A stretch of DNA of 64,000 nt, from positions 153,852-217,851 of the forward strand of contig PLWV01000013.1 in the NCBI GenBank assembly GCA_003153155.1, given 5' to 3'. Positions within the stretch are counted from its first letter, which is position 1. The number at the start of each line of letters is the position of its first letter. The DNA comes from Gallionella sp. (GTDB lineage Bacteria; Pseudomonadota; Gammaproteobacteria; Burkholderiales; Gallionellaceae). The position numbers were made by a program, and so were the translations under genes. A model generated the notes under the pieces. That model was not told the DNA's origin and made no database searches. It saw only the letters and a program-made list of their open reading frames with translations. Shown here one piece after another: positions 40,132 through 49,543 of this stretch.

Positions 40132-40725
40132 ATGACCAAAGAGTACACACAAAAGCGCGACTTGATGCGCGAACAATTGGCACATCAGGCCGCGAAGTTG
40201 ATGGCCGAGGACGGCATCACCGATCACGCCCACGCCAAACGCAAGGCGGCCCGGCAGCTGGGCGCGGCGGACACCCAACACCTGCCCAGCAATCAGGAAG
40301 TGGATGACGCCCTGCACAGCTATCGCGCCCTTTACCAACACGACAGCCATCCCGGCATATTGCGACATCTGCGCGAAGAAGTCTTAACTACCATGCGAAT
40401 GTTGGCGGAGTTTCACCCCTACCTGACTGGTTCGGTATTAAGTGGCACGGCGGGAGAGCAATCAGATATTAACCTGATGGTGTTCAACGATGATGAAAAG
40501 GCGGTATTGCTATTTCTGCTTAAACACAATATCGAATTCGAAGATGGGGAATGGAAAGTGCGGGTCAGCGGACATGAAGAGACTGTGCCGAGCTATACCC
40601 TGACCGGAGAATCCGGCACGCAGACACACATCATCGTCCTGCCCGAGAACGCCCGCCACAGCGGCAGCCGCCATCCTGAGACCCATGCGGATATTGCGGC
40701 GGTGGAGGCGTTGTTGGCGGGGTAA
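40132..40725 (+). CDS. Nucleotidyltransferase-like protein of unknown function
   Basis: A 197-aa cytoplasmic protein starting 8 nt after the PBP1a stop, so probably co-transcribed. The N-terminal 60 residues are helical and charged. The middle has a polymerase-beta-type nucleotidyltransferase signature, TGSVLSGTAGEQSDINLMVF, with Gly100-Ser101 and Asp112. The normal second acidic residue (DxD/E) is Asn114 here, so metal binding and catalysis are doubtful. The C-terminal half is a small alpha/beta region (WKVRVSGHEETVPSYTLTG). No function assigned. Confidence 0.75.
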   Translation: MTKEYTQKRDLMREQLAHQAAKLMAEDGITDHAHAKRKAARQLGAADTQHLPSNQEVDDALHSYRALYQHDSHPGILRHLREEVLTTMRMLAEFHPYLTGSVLSGTAGEQSDINLMVFNDDEKAVLLFLLKHNIEFEDGEWKVRVSGHEETVPSYTLTGESGTQTHIIVLPENARHSGSRHPETHADIAAVEALLAG

Positions 40726-40874
40726 GTGCTTGTAACTCTAAGCTAACACCGCCCTTTAGTAGCTCCTCATCCAATGCCACTAGCTGCCCCCGGCGGTCTT
40801 CTTCATTCATGGTGGCTAACGCTCATAAGCCAGTGTAGAGTGAAATAACCAATCTGCATGGCGCCGAATGTTCA

Positions 40875-41924
<1,050 letters not shown>

Positions 41925-41980
41925 TTATCTTATCTCGCGAATGGTGTAAATCATTCCACGTTTCTCCTCCCTGAGCGTGT

Positions 41981-42039
41981 GTCTTAACTCTGTTAAGACT
42001 TTGCCCCTAGCCTCCCCCTTTGGCTGGGGGCATTTTTTT
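41981..42039 (+). terminator. Two hairpins between engB and hemB, the second terminator-like
   Basis: A perfect 8-bp hairpin GTCTTAAC-tct-GTTAAGAC (41981-41999) is followed at 42003-42031 by a 10-bp stem GCCCCTAGCC/GGCTGGGGGC, then TTTTTTT. The second is a plus-strand terminator, although no plus-strand gene lies just upstream; it may block antisense transcription into engB or simply be a family-3 repeat. Confidence 0.55.
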
Positions 42040-42041
42040 GG

Positions 42042-42659
42042 CTATTGGCCTATTGGCTTTATTGGATCATCAGCCAGCCACCCCGCAATCACTCCTTCCG
42101 CCTCTTCCATGCCTAGCTTCTTCAAGCTGGAAAATAATTGCACGGAACACTGCGGAAAATGCTCGGCGAGATGCGATTTTACCCGATTCAGGGTCAGCAT
42201 GGCTTGTTGCCTGCTGAGTTTGTCCGACTTGGTGAGCAAGATATGCACCGGCTTACCGGTAGGCGCGAACCAGTCCAGCATATTCTCATCCAGTTCGGTC
42301 AGCGGATGACGGGAATCCATGATCACCACCAGGCCGCACAATTCATCGCGAGATTGCAAATATTCACTGAGCAAACCCTCCCAATGACGCTTGCTTTCAG
42401 GCGGCACTTTGGCATAGCCATAGCCGGGCAAATCCACCAGAAAATTATTGTTACCCAGCGAAAAGTAATTCAGATGCTGGGTACGCCCGGGCGTTTTGCT
42501 GGTGTAAGCCAAACGCACATGGTTCGCCAGCGTATTGATTGCGCTCGACTTGCCCGCGTTGGAACGCCCGACGAACGCCACCTCTTTGCCGCCGTGTAGC
42601 GGCAAATCTTTCAGATGATTGACGGTGGTGTAGAACGCGGCTTGTGAAAACAGCCCCAT
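42042..42659 (-). CDS. engB: Ribosome biogenesis GTP-binding protein EngB/YsxC
   Basis: Essential GTPase (205 aa) for large ribosomal subunit assembly. G1 [10 protein letters not shown]3 DLPGYG, G4 TKSD are all visible. Its ATG (42659) shares a base with the hemL stop (42659-42661), so the two genes are tightly coupled. Confidence 0.96.
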   Translation of the reverse strand: MGLFSQAAFYTTVNHLKDLPLHGGKEVAFVGRSNAGKSSAINTLANHVRLAYTSKTPGRTQHLNYFSLGNNNFLVDLPGYGYAKVPPESKRHWEGLLSEYLQSRDELCGLVVIMDSRHPLTELDENMLDWFAPTGKPVHILLTKSDKLSRQQAMLTLNRVKSHLAEHFPQCSVQLFSSLKKLGMEEAEGVIAGWLADDPIKPIGQ

Positions 42660-43942
42660 TACTTCCAGGACTTAAAAATCTTGTCCGCTGCCGCGATGGT
42701 CGCCGCAATGTCCGCCTCGGTGTGAGCTGCGGAAACGAAGCCCGCCTCGAAAGCTGACGGCGCGAGATACACGCCCGCCTCCAGCATGGCGTGGAAGAAA
42801 CGATTGAACGCTTCCTTGTCGCAGCTCATCACCTCGGCGTAGCTGGTTGGCAACGCTTTGCTGAAATACAGACCGAACATGCCGCCGATGGATTGCGCAC
42901 AGAACGGAATACCGTGCTGTTTGGCACTCGCCGTCAATCCTTCAGTCAATTGTTTGGCCAGTTTGGACAATCGTTCATAGAAGCCAACGGCCTGAACCAG
43001 CTTCAAGGTGGCCAACCCGGCCGCCACAGCCACCGGATTACCGGATAGCGTGCCGGCCTGATACACTGCGCCGAGCGGGGCCAAACATTGCATGATGTCG
43101 CGTCGTCCGCCGAAGGCTGCAGCCGGCAACCCGCCACCCATTACCTTGCCCAGCGTGACCAAATCAGGTTTGATGCCGTAGTAGCCTTGCGCACCCTGCA
43201 GGCTGACGCGGAAACCCGTCATCACTTCGTCCAGAATCAACACCGCGCCATACTGGGTGCACAGCTTGCGCAAAGCTTGCAGGAATTCCGGCTTGGGCGT
43301 GACCAGATTCATATTGCCCGCCACCGGTTCGACGATCACCGCTGCGATTTCCTTGCCCATTTCGGCGAAGGCGCGCTCCAGCCCTGCGGCATCGTTGTAG
43401 TCCAACACCGTGGTGAGAGCGGCGATCTCTGCGGGTACACCGGACGAACTCGGCTGCCCGAACGTCAGCGCACCGGAACCGGCCTTGACCAGCAGGCCAT
43501 CGGAATGCCCGTGATAACAGCCTTCGAATTTAATGATGCGGCTGCGCCCGGTAAAGCCGCGCGCCAAACGTATCGCCGTCATCGTGGCCTCGGTCCCGGA
43601 ACTCACCAAGCGCACCATTTCCAGGCTCGGCAACAGCTTGCACAGCAGCTTCGCCATTTCCAGTTCGGCTGCAGTCGGCGCACCGAAACCCAAACCTTGC
43701 GCAGCCGCGTCCTGCACCGCCTTCACCACATCAGGATGACAATGCCCAACGATCATCGGGCCCCATGAACCAACATAATCGGTATAGCGCTTGCCATCCG
43801 CATCCCATACATAAGCGCCTTGTCCGCGCTGCAAAAACAGCGGCGTACCACCGACTGAACGGAACGCGCGCACCGGCGAATTCACCCCGCCCGGAATGAC
43901 TTTTTGGGATTCATCGAATAGCTGTTGATTGTGCGAAGTCAT
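42659..43942 (-). CDS. hemL: Glutamate-1-semialdehyde 2,1-aminomutase
   Basis: PLP enzyme giving 5-aminolevulinate in the C5 pathway, the entry to haem synthesis. 427 aa, class III aminotransferase fold, PLP lysine Lys266 in [17 protein letters not shown], and [10 protein letters not shown] for the cofactor ring. A normal [32 protein letters not shown] start. Lies 9 nt after thiE. Confidence 0.97.
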   Translation of the reverse strand: MTSHNQQLFDESQKVIPGGVNSPVRAFRSVGGTPLFLQRGQGAYVWDADGKRYTDYVGSWGPMIVGHCHPDVVKAVQDAAAQGLGFGAPTAAELEMAKLLCKLLPSLEMVRLVSSGTEATMTAIRLARGFTGRSRIIKFEGCYHGHSDGLLVKAGSGALTFGQPSSSGVPAEIAALTTVLDYNDAAGLERAFAEMGKEIAAVIVEPVAGNMNLVTPKPEFLQALRKLCTQYGAVLILDEVMTGFRVSLQGAQGYYGIKPDLVTLGKVMGGGLPAAAFGGRRDIMQCLAPLGAVYQAGTLSGNPVAVAAGLATLKLVQAVGFYERLSKLAKQLTEGLTASAKQHGIPFCAQSIGGMFGLYFSKALPTSYAEVMSCDKEAFNRFFHAMLEAGVYLAPSAFEAGFVSAAHTEADIAATIAAADKIFKSWK

Positions 43943-43951
43943 GTTGTGTCT

Positions 43952-44623
43952 TTAACTATCTATCGAACTAATTTCAGGATAATTTAAATTTGCAAACTGC
44001 CGCGCTGCATTCTGAATATCCGTTACGCCGAACACCGCCGAAATCACCGCCAGCGCATCTGCACCCGCTTCCAGCAACGGCGCGCAGTTGTGGACGGTAA
44101 TACCGCCTATCGCCACTAACGGAACTGCAATCTCGCGGCGTGCCTGCCGCAATAAATCAGGCGAGGCCGCCACTGCATCCGGCTTCACCGTCGAGGCGAA
44201 AAAGCTGCCGAAAGCCACGTAATCCGCGCCTTGCCGAACGGCTACATGCGCCAGTGCCATGCGATTATAACAAGATACGCCGATGAGTTTACCGTTGCCT
44301 AACACCGCGCGGGCGGCAGCCACACTGCCATCTTCACCGCCCAAATGCACGCCGTCAGCATCTACTTGCCGCGCCAACATCACATCGTCATTGATGATCA
44401 GCGGCACAGAAAATTCATGCGTCAGTTCGCGCAATGCCCAAGCTTGTTCCAGCCGCATTGCCGCATCAGCGGCCTTGTTGCGATACTGCAACACCCGCGC
44501 CCCACCCAGCAAAGCTAGACGCACTTTGCGCAACAGCTCCGCCGTGTCTGTTTCGTCCGGCGTGATAGCGTACAGGCCGCTAATTACTTGTTGAGAAACA
44601 CGGCCAGATTCGATCTTTACCAC
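43952..44623 (-). CDS. thiE: Thiamine-phosphate synthase
   Basis: Joins HMP-PP and thiazole phosphate into thiamine phosphate. A 223-aa TIM barrel, with YRNK (pyrophosphate binding), INDDVMLARQVDADGVHLGGED and VAIGGITVHN. Starts with GTG at 44623; the first ~10 residues are not conserved in character, so a later start is possible. Same strand as thiD, upstream. Confidence 0.94.
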   Translation of the reverse strand: MVKIESGRVSQQVISGLYAITPDETDTAELLRKVRLALLGGARVLQYRNKAADAAMRLEQAWALRELTHEFSVPLIINDDVMLARQVDADGVHLGGEDGSVAAARAVLGNGKLIGVSCYNRMALAHVAVRQGADYVAFGSFFASTVKPDAVAASPDLLRQARREIAVPLVAIGGITVHNCAPLLEAGADALAVISAVFGVTDIQNAARQFANLNYPEISSIDS

Positions 44624-44641
44624 CGGTCACCCCCTCCTCAA

Positions 44642-44664
44642 TCCTCCCCCGCAAGCGGGGGAGG
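44642..44664. repeat. Family-3 hairpin between thiD and thiE
   Basis: CCTCCCCCGC-aa-GCGGGGGAGG, an 10-bp perfect palindrome in the 91-nt gap. A similar hairpin sits at 53111-53131. Could also act as a mild transcription barrier; no T-run follows. Confidence 0.65.
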
Positions 44665-44714
44665 AAGCAATCGTCCACCCCAATAAATTGGTGCGGGATT
44701 ATTTAATCCCTGCC

Positions 44715-45557
44715 TTAATTAGGTCGTTCCAGTTGCGGTTCATCATCCTCTTCACCGCGCGCCCAGAACAAACGATCCGGAATGTGCTGCCCCATGCCGG
44801 GACGAAAGCCTGCATTCAAGGTTTGCCAAGTGTATTCCTGCGCCTCCTTGACCGCCTCCGGCACGGCCACGCCCTGCGCCATCAATGCCGCAATCGCGGA
44901 TGCCAGGGTGCAGCCGGAGCCGTGATAAATTCCCGGCAAGCGCGCCCAGCTATCACTGCTTATGACCCCACGCTCACTGTACAAAGTGTTGATGACCTTG
45001 GGCGTTTGTTCATGCGTGCCGGTGATCAGCACATACTCACAACCCATGAGCAATATGCGCTTGGCGCATTCCTCAAGCGTCGGATCGTCCTCTTCATTGT
45101 CTTCATCCAGCGCGAGACGGCGCGCCTCCATGCTGTTCGGCGTGATGATGGTAGTCTGCGGAATCAACAGCTCGCGCATCGCATCCAGCATCTCGTCATT
45201 CGCCAATTCGTCGCCGCGCCCCGAAGCCAGCACCGGATCCAGTACCAACGGAATATCGGGGTAGTCCGCCAATACCTCGGCAATTGCCGCGATGTTTTCC
45301 ACACTGCCGAGCAGGCCGATCTTGAATGCCGCTACCGGCACATCCTCAAGCATTGCGCGGGCCTGATCCACCACCCATTCCGGATCTATCGGCAGCACAT
45401 CATCCACCCCGCTGGTGTCCTGCACGGTAATTGCCGTAACTACCGACAAAGGGTGGCAACCCATGCTGGAAATGGTCAACAAGTCAGCCTGCAAGCCCGC
45501 GCCCCCGCTGGGGTCGGTTGCGGCGAAAGTCATTACTAACGGGAACGATTCAGACAT
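44715..45557 (-). CDS. thiD: Hydroxymethylpyrimidine/phosphomethylpyrimidine kinase
   Basis: Phosphorylates HMP and HMP-P in thiamine synthesis. A 280-aa ribokinase-like protein with TFAATDPSGGAGLQADLLTISSMGCHPLSVVTAITVQDTSG at the start and the anion-hole GIYHGSGCTLASAIAALMAQG. An acidic loop (DEDNEEDD) near residue 155 is unusual but in an exposed region. No TPP riboswitch is visible in the 98 nt upstream. Confidence 0.95.
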   Translation of the reverse strand: MSESFPLVMTFAATDPSGGAGLQADLLTISSMGCHPLSVVTAITVQDTSGVDDVLPIDPEWVVDQARAMLEDVPVAAFKIGLLGSVENIAAIAEVLADYPDIPLVLDPVLASGRGDELANDEMLDAMRELLIPQTTIITPNSMEARRLALDEDNEEDDPTLEECAKRILLMGCEYVLITGTHEQTPKVINTLYSERGVISSDSWARLPGIYHGSGCTLASAIAALMAQGVAVPEAVKEAQEYTWQTLNAGFRPGMGQHIPDRLFWARGEEDDEPQLERPN

Positions 45558-45655
45558 GATCTTGGCAATAATTAATATGCGCGACGAGCGCGTATTTTAC
45601 CCTATATGATAGCGACTACCGAACTCAAAGATAAATTCAATAAGGCGGAAATCTG

Positions 45656-46045
45656 ATGCGCATTCTCCACACCATGCTGCGCGTAGTCGATTTGGAAAAA
45701 TCACTCGCCTTTTATACCGGCGTGCTCGGCATGAAATTGCTGCGCCGCACCGACTACCCGGAAGGGAAATTTACCCTGGCTTTTGTCGGCTTCAGCGACG
45801 AAGCCAGCAGCGCGGTGATCGAACTCACCCACAACTGGGGCGTGGAAAAATACGAGCTCGGCAATGCCTACGGCCACATCGCCATTGAAGTGGAAGATGC
45901 CTACGCCGCCTGCGAAAACATCAAACAACTCGGCGGTAAGGTGGTGCGTGAGGCTGGAACAATGAAACATGGAAGCACAGTAATTGCGTTTATCGAAGAC
46001 CCGGACGGGTACAAGATCGAATTGATACAGAAAAAATCCGGTTAG
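45656..46045 (+). CDS. gloA: Lactoylglutathione lyase (glyoxalase I)
   Basis: Isomerises the methylglyoxal-glutathione hemithioacetal. A 129-aa vicinal-oxygen-chelate dimer subunit with metal ligands His5 (RILHTMLRV), the glutamate in VIELTHNWG, His in YGHIAIEV and Glu in YKIELIQ. AAGGCGGA lies upstream of the ATG. A single gene, divergent from thiD. Confidence 0.96.
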   Translation: MRILHTMLRVVDLEKSLAFYTGVLGMKLLRRTDYPEGKFTLAFVGFSDEASSAVIELTHNWGVEKYELGNAYGHIAIEVEDAYAACENIKQLGGKVVREAGTMKHGSTVIAFIEDPDGYKIELIQKKSG

Positions 46046-46071
46046 CCACCAACCTGTCGCTCATTCAAGGA

Positions 46072-46207
46072 CGCCTCTATAAATTCAAAATCTTATGCGA
46101 GACAAGGCGCGAAAGAAATTTTAGCGCGCAGCATATGTTTGATATGTAAGCCATAAAATTTATTGAGCATCGCAGTATCGCGACGGGGTTTGGATTTATA
46201 GAGGTGG
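46072..46207. repeat. MITE-like inverted-repeat element, copy C (family 1)
   Basis: Arms GCCTCTATAAATTCAAA and TTTGGATTTATAGAGGT pair at 15 of 17 positions. Inside are GCGAGACAAGGCGCGAAA, a central CATATGTTTGATATG palindrome and TCGCAGTATCGCGAC. Its right arm overlaps the last codons and stop of ksgA. Confidence 0.8.
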
Positions 46208-46981
46208 CCTCAAGTAATTCGCCACTTTGGCAAACTCCATCACAGCCAGGTTTTCCGCGCGCAGCTGAGCATTGATACCCAGTTTCTCAAAATCTTCTTC
46301 ACTTAAATAACTCCGCAAAGTGTTACGCAATGTCTTGCGGCGTTGTCCGAAGGCTGTTCGGACAATTGCGGCAAACAGCTTTTCGTTGCGCACCGCGATT
46401 TCGCTGACGGGCAGCGGAAGCATGCGCACAATGGCGGAATTTATCTTGGGCGCCGGGCGGAAAGATTCGGGCGGCACGTCGAGCAACTTTTCCATCTGGA
46501 AACGGTATTGCAGCATCACCGACAGCCTCCCATATGCGGGAGTGGAAGGCTCGGCCACCATGCGCTCGACCACTTCGTTTTGCAGCATGAAATGCATGTC
46601 GCGAATGCGTTCCGCATATGCGGCAAAGTGGAACAGCAACGGCGAAGAGATGTTGTAAGGCAGGTTGCCGACGATACGCAGTGGTGCGGGCAGCGTCGCG
46701 ATATCAAACGCCAATGCGTCTCCGGCATGGATAGTCAGTTTCGATTTCGAATTATCCTGGGGATAGTCGTGCTCCAGTCGCGCGATGATATCGCGGTCGA
46801 TCTCCACCACATGCAGATGATTTAATTTTTTAAGCAACGGGCGGGTCAGCGCGCCCAGGCCCGGTCCGATCTCGACCATATTGTCTTCCGGCTCGGGACA
46901 GATTGCAGAAATAATGTCGCCGATGATTTGTTCATCGACGAGAAAATTTTGGCCAAACTTTTTTTTGGCCTTATGCACCAT
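46196..46981 (-). CDS. ksgA: 16S rRNA dimethyladenosine transferase (RsmA)
   Basis: Dimethylates A1518/A1519 of 16S rRNA in 30S maturation. 261 aa; AdoMet loop EIGPGLGALTRPLL and catalytic NLPYNIS. The ATG at 46981 gives MVHKAKKKFGQNFL, the family start, and overlaps the pdxA end by 11 nt. The final residues LRPPL and the stop lie within the right arm of MITE-like copy C. Confidence 0.96.
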   Translation of the reverse strand: MVHKAKKKFGQNFLVDEQIIGDIISAICPEPEDNMVEIGPGLGALTRPLLKKLNHLHVVEIDRDIIARLEHDYPQDNSKSKLTIHAGDALAFDIATLPAPLRIVGNLPYNISSPLLFHFAAYAERIRDMHFMLQNEVVERMVAEPSTPAYGRLSVMLQYRFQMEKLLDVPPESFRPAPKINSAIVRMLPLPVSEIAVRNEKLFAAIVRTAFGQRRKTLRNTLRSYLSEEDFEKLGINAQLRAENLAVMEFAKVANYLRPPL

Positions 46982-48113
46982 AAATTTGTTGGTTCTGCGC
47001 CAGCTCATATTTCGACATCTGGGCGGCGAGCTTGATCGCTTCCAGCAGACTGCCGCTATCGGCTTTTCCGGTTCCCGCCAGGTCCAGTGCCGTGCCGTGA
47101 TCCACCGAAGTGCGAATGATGGGCAGGCCGAGTGTGACGTTCACGCCCTGTCCGAAGCTGGCGTGTTTCAACACCGGCAGACCTTGATCGTGATACATGG
47201 AAAGCACGCAGTCGCACTGCGCCAGTTTCTGCGGCGTAAATAAGGTATCGGCAGGCAGCGGAGCACTGATGTTCATGCCCTCAGCGCGCAATTTATCCAG
47301 CACAGGAATCATCACCTCGATTTCTTCGCGCCCCAAATATCCGCCTTCGCCCGCATGCGGATTCAAGCCTGCCACCAAAATGCGCGGCTGCGCGATGCCG
47401 AAACGGTGCCGCAAGTCGTGCTGAATGATGCGCAGCACGTCTTCCAGCAGTGCTGCGGTGATCGCAGCGGGCACGTCTTTCAAGGCGAGGTGCATGGTGG
47501 CCAGTGCCACGCGCATCCCGCCGCCGACCAGCATCATCACCACCCGCTTCGTTCCGGTTTGTTCGGCGAGAAATTCGGTGTGCCCGGTGAAAGGAATGCC
47601 CGCATCGTTGATGATGCCCTTGTGTACCGGTGCGGTGACCATGCCGGAGAATTCACCGCGCCCTTGTTCATTACCTTGGCAGCCTTGCACAGCACGGCGC
47701 AGCGTCGCCAGCACGTATTCGCTATTGGCCGCATTCAGCACACCGGGATGACATTCCGCAACAAGCGGCACATGAATTACTGATAAAACAGGTGAAAGGT
47801 GAAAGTTGAAAGATGAAAGTTGTTGCCCCTTGCCCCTGATAAAACTACTAGCCATTCGACTAGGCTGGCAAACAACGCCAGCCAAGTCGCTGGTTATTGC
47901 CCCTTGCCCATTTTCATGTCCGGAAACAAAATCTCGCACTTGCAGAGCAATGCCGAGTCGCGCGGCACGTTGTTGCAGCAAATTTTTATCGGCAATGACA
48001 ACGAAGGGAATTTCAGGAGACGCAGCAGCTAGCTGCACACACAGATCGGGGCCTATGCCTGCCGGTTCACCAGCGGTAATAACCAAGGGTGCAGAAAGCA
48101 CGGCAGCATTCAC
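46971..48113 (-). CDS. pdxA: 4-Hydroxythreonine-4-phosphate dehydrogenase, with an in-frame insertion
   Basis: Oxidises 4-phosphohydroxythreonine in vitamin B6 synthesis. Core motifs: TAGEPAGIGPDL, GHTEFLAEQTGTKRVVMMLVGGGMRVALATMHLALKDV, NPHAGEGGYLGREE and MYHDQGLPVLKHASFGQGVNVTLGLPIIRTSVDHGTA. At 380 aa it is about 45-50 longer than usual (near 330). Extra residues about 66-108 include GAITSDLAGVVCQPSRMASS, read from a family-2 hairpin repeat flanked by 13-bp direct repeats. Sits between surA and ksgA in the lptD-surA-pdxA-ksgA operon. Confidence 0.95.
   Translation of the reverse strand: MNAAVLSAPLVITAGEPAGIGPDLCVQLAAASPEIPFVVIADKNLLQQRAARLGIALQVRDFVSGHENGQGAITSDLAGVVCQPSRMASSFIRGKGQQLSSFNFHLSPVLSVIHVPLVAECHPGVLNAANSEYVLATLRRAVQGCQGNEQGRGEFSGMVTAPVHKGIINDAGIPFTGHTEFLAEQTGTKRVVMMLVGGGMRVALATMHLALKDVPAAITAALLEDVLRIIQHDLRHRFGIAQPRILVAGLNPHAGEGGYLGREEIEVMIPVLDKLRAEGMNISAPLPADTLFTPQKLAQCDCVLSMYHDQGLPVLKHASFGQGVNVTLGLPIIRTSVDHGTALDLAGTGKADSGSLLEAIKLAAQMSKYELAQNQQIYGA
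47836..47896. repeat. Family-2 hairpin repeat inside pdxA
   Basis: Stem TAGCCA..CGACTA-GGCTGGC / GCCAGCC-AAGTCG..TGGTTA. On both sides lies TTGCCCCTTGCCC (47823-47835 and 47897-47909), which looks like a target duplication or a split repeat. Next to it is a run of GTGAAAG/TTGAAAG heptads (near 47790-47820). Confidence 0.75.
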
Positions 48114-48116
48114 TGG

Positions 48117-49529
48117 CTACTTGTTCTCTTCAAGACGATATTCGATAAACGCCCGGTCGCGCAACTGGCGCAGCCAGTCCTGGTACAACTCGTCCGACTT
48201 GAACGTGCCGATGGCAACGCGTGCTTGCTGGCGTTTTTGTTGCACGCTGACATCGGTATTGCGCCGCTCCAGTACCTGTATCAGATGCCAGCCAAATTGT
48301 GATTGCACCGCTGCCATTTGCCCGGGTTGCAGTTTGTTCATCGCCTCTTCAAATTCCGGCACGGTCTGCCCCGGGGAAACCCAGTCCAAATCACCGCTCT
48401 GTTGCGCGCTGCCATCCTGTGAATATCGTTTGGCCTGTTCGGCAAAATCCGCACCGGCTTCGATGCGCTGCTTGATTTCCATGATGCGTTTTTTGGCTTC
48501 CGCTTCCGGCACGATCTCGCTGGTCTTGATCAGAATATGCCGCGCATGGGTTTGCGTAATTACCACCGGCGCATTACTGCTACGCTTTTCCACCAGTCTG
48601 AAAATGTGAAAACCGCTCGGGCTGCGCAACACCGCGGAAGTTTGACCGGGTTGCATATTTTGCAACTCGTTCATAAACAGCGGGGGAATGCTATCCCCGG
48701 ACCGCCAACCCAAATCGCCGCCCTTCAGCGCGTCCTTGGCATCCGAAATGCCTGCTGCCACTTGCGCAAAATCTGCGCCGCCCTTCAATTTGCTCAACGC
48801 CTGCTCGGCCCGTTCGCGCGCGGCCTGAATTTTCTCCGCGCTTGCCTGTTCCGGCACCACCACCAGAATATGCGCGAGATGGAACTCCGCTCCCGCACTG
48901 CCGATCCTGGCCTTGTTGGCGAGATAATTGTCCACCTCGCCTTCGCTGATGATGAGCTTGCTTTCAACTTCACGCTCGCGCAAACGCGTGGAGATGATTT
49001 CGCCGCGAATTTCTTCGCGGAATTTCTTGTAATCCACACCATCGGCTTCCAGCTTGGCGCGGAATTCGGCCGAAGACGGGAAATTGTTCTGCTGCGCGAT
49101 GCGGGTAATCGCCAGATTCAACTGTGTATCGTCCACGCGCACCCCGTTTTCCCTGGCATACTGCTCTTGCAGCATATCTGTGATCATGCGTTCCAGCATT
49201 TGTTTTTCCAGCACATCCACTGCGGGCAATGGCGTATCCTGTTTTTGCAATTGGCGCACCACCTCTCGCACGCGATTATCCAGCTCGTAGCGGGTAATCA
49301 CATCATCGTTGACCACCGCAACCACCGAATCAATATTTGCGACTTTATGTTGCGGATCGGGGGTCGACCGAATGACTTTTGTCGGGGGGGGTGCCAATTC
49401 CGCACCGGGATTGCTCGATTGCGCAGGGCCCGACTTTGTCATGGCCTTCGCGGGCGGCGTATTGGCACCATACGCAATTTGCGCCGTGAGCAACGCACAC
49501 CACATCATCAGAATTTTTATTCGCATCAT
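48117..49529 (-). CDS. surA: Periplasmic chaperone/peptidyl-prolyl isomerase SurA
   Basis: Escorts outer-membrane proteins, notably LptD, to the BAM complex. 470 aa: signal peptide (MMRIKILMMWCALLTAQIAYG), N-terminal chaperone domain, two parvulin domains (EFHLAHILVVVPEQ... and TQTHARHILIKTSEIV...) and a C-terminal helix. I start at the ATG pair at 49529; an earlier in-frame TTG at 49547 is weaker. Ends 3 nt before pdxA. Confidence 0.95.
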   Translation of the reverse strand: MMRIKILMMWCALLTAQIAYGANTPPAKAMTKSGPAQSSNPGAELAPPPTKVIRSTPDPQHKVANIDSVVAVVNDDVITRYELDNRVREVVRQLQKQDTPLPAVDVLEKQMLERMITDMLQEQYARENGVRVDDTQLNLAITRIAQQNNFPSSAEFRAKLEADGVDYKKFREEIRGEIISTRLREREVESKLIISEGEVDNYLANKARIGSAGAEFHLAHILVVVPEQASAEKIQAARERAEQALSKLKGGADFAQVAAGISDAKDALKGGDLGWRSGDSIPPLFMNELQNMQPGQTSAVLRSPSGFHIFRLVEKRSSNAPVVITQTHARHILIKTSEIVPEAEAKKRIMEIKQRIEAGADFAEQAKRYSQDGSAQQSGDLDWVSPGQTVPEFEEAMNKLQPGQMAAVQSQFGWHLIQVLERRNTDVSVQQKRQQARVAIGTFKSDELYQDWLRQLRDRAFIEYRLEENK

Positions 49530-49543
49530 TTTTATTTCACTTA

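Noticed and set aside
44624-45655. TPP riboswitch for thiE or thiD
   Set aside because: Gaps upstream of both genes are under 100 nt and lack the CUGAGA-type core and P3/P5 pairing; only a family-3 hairpin and a short GC palindrome are present.
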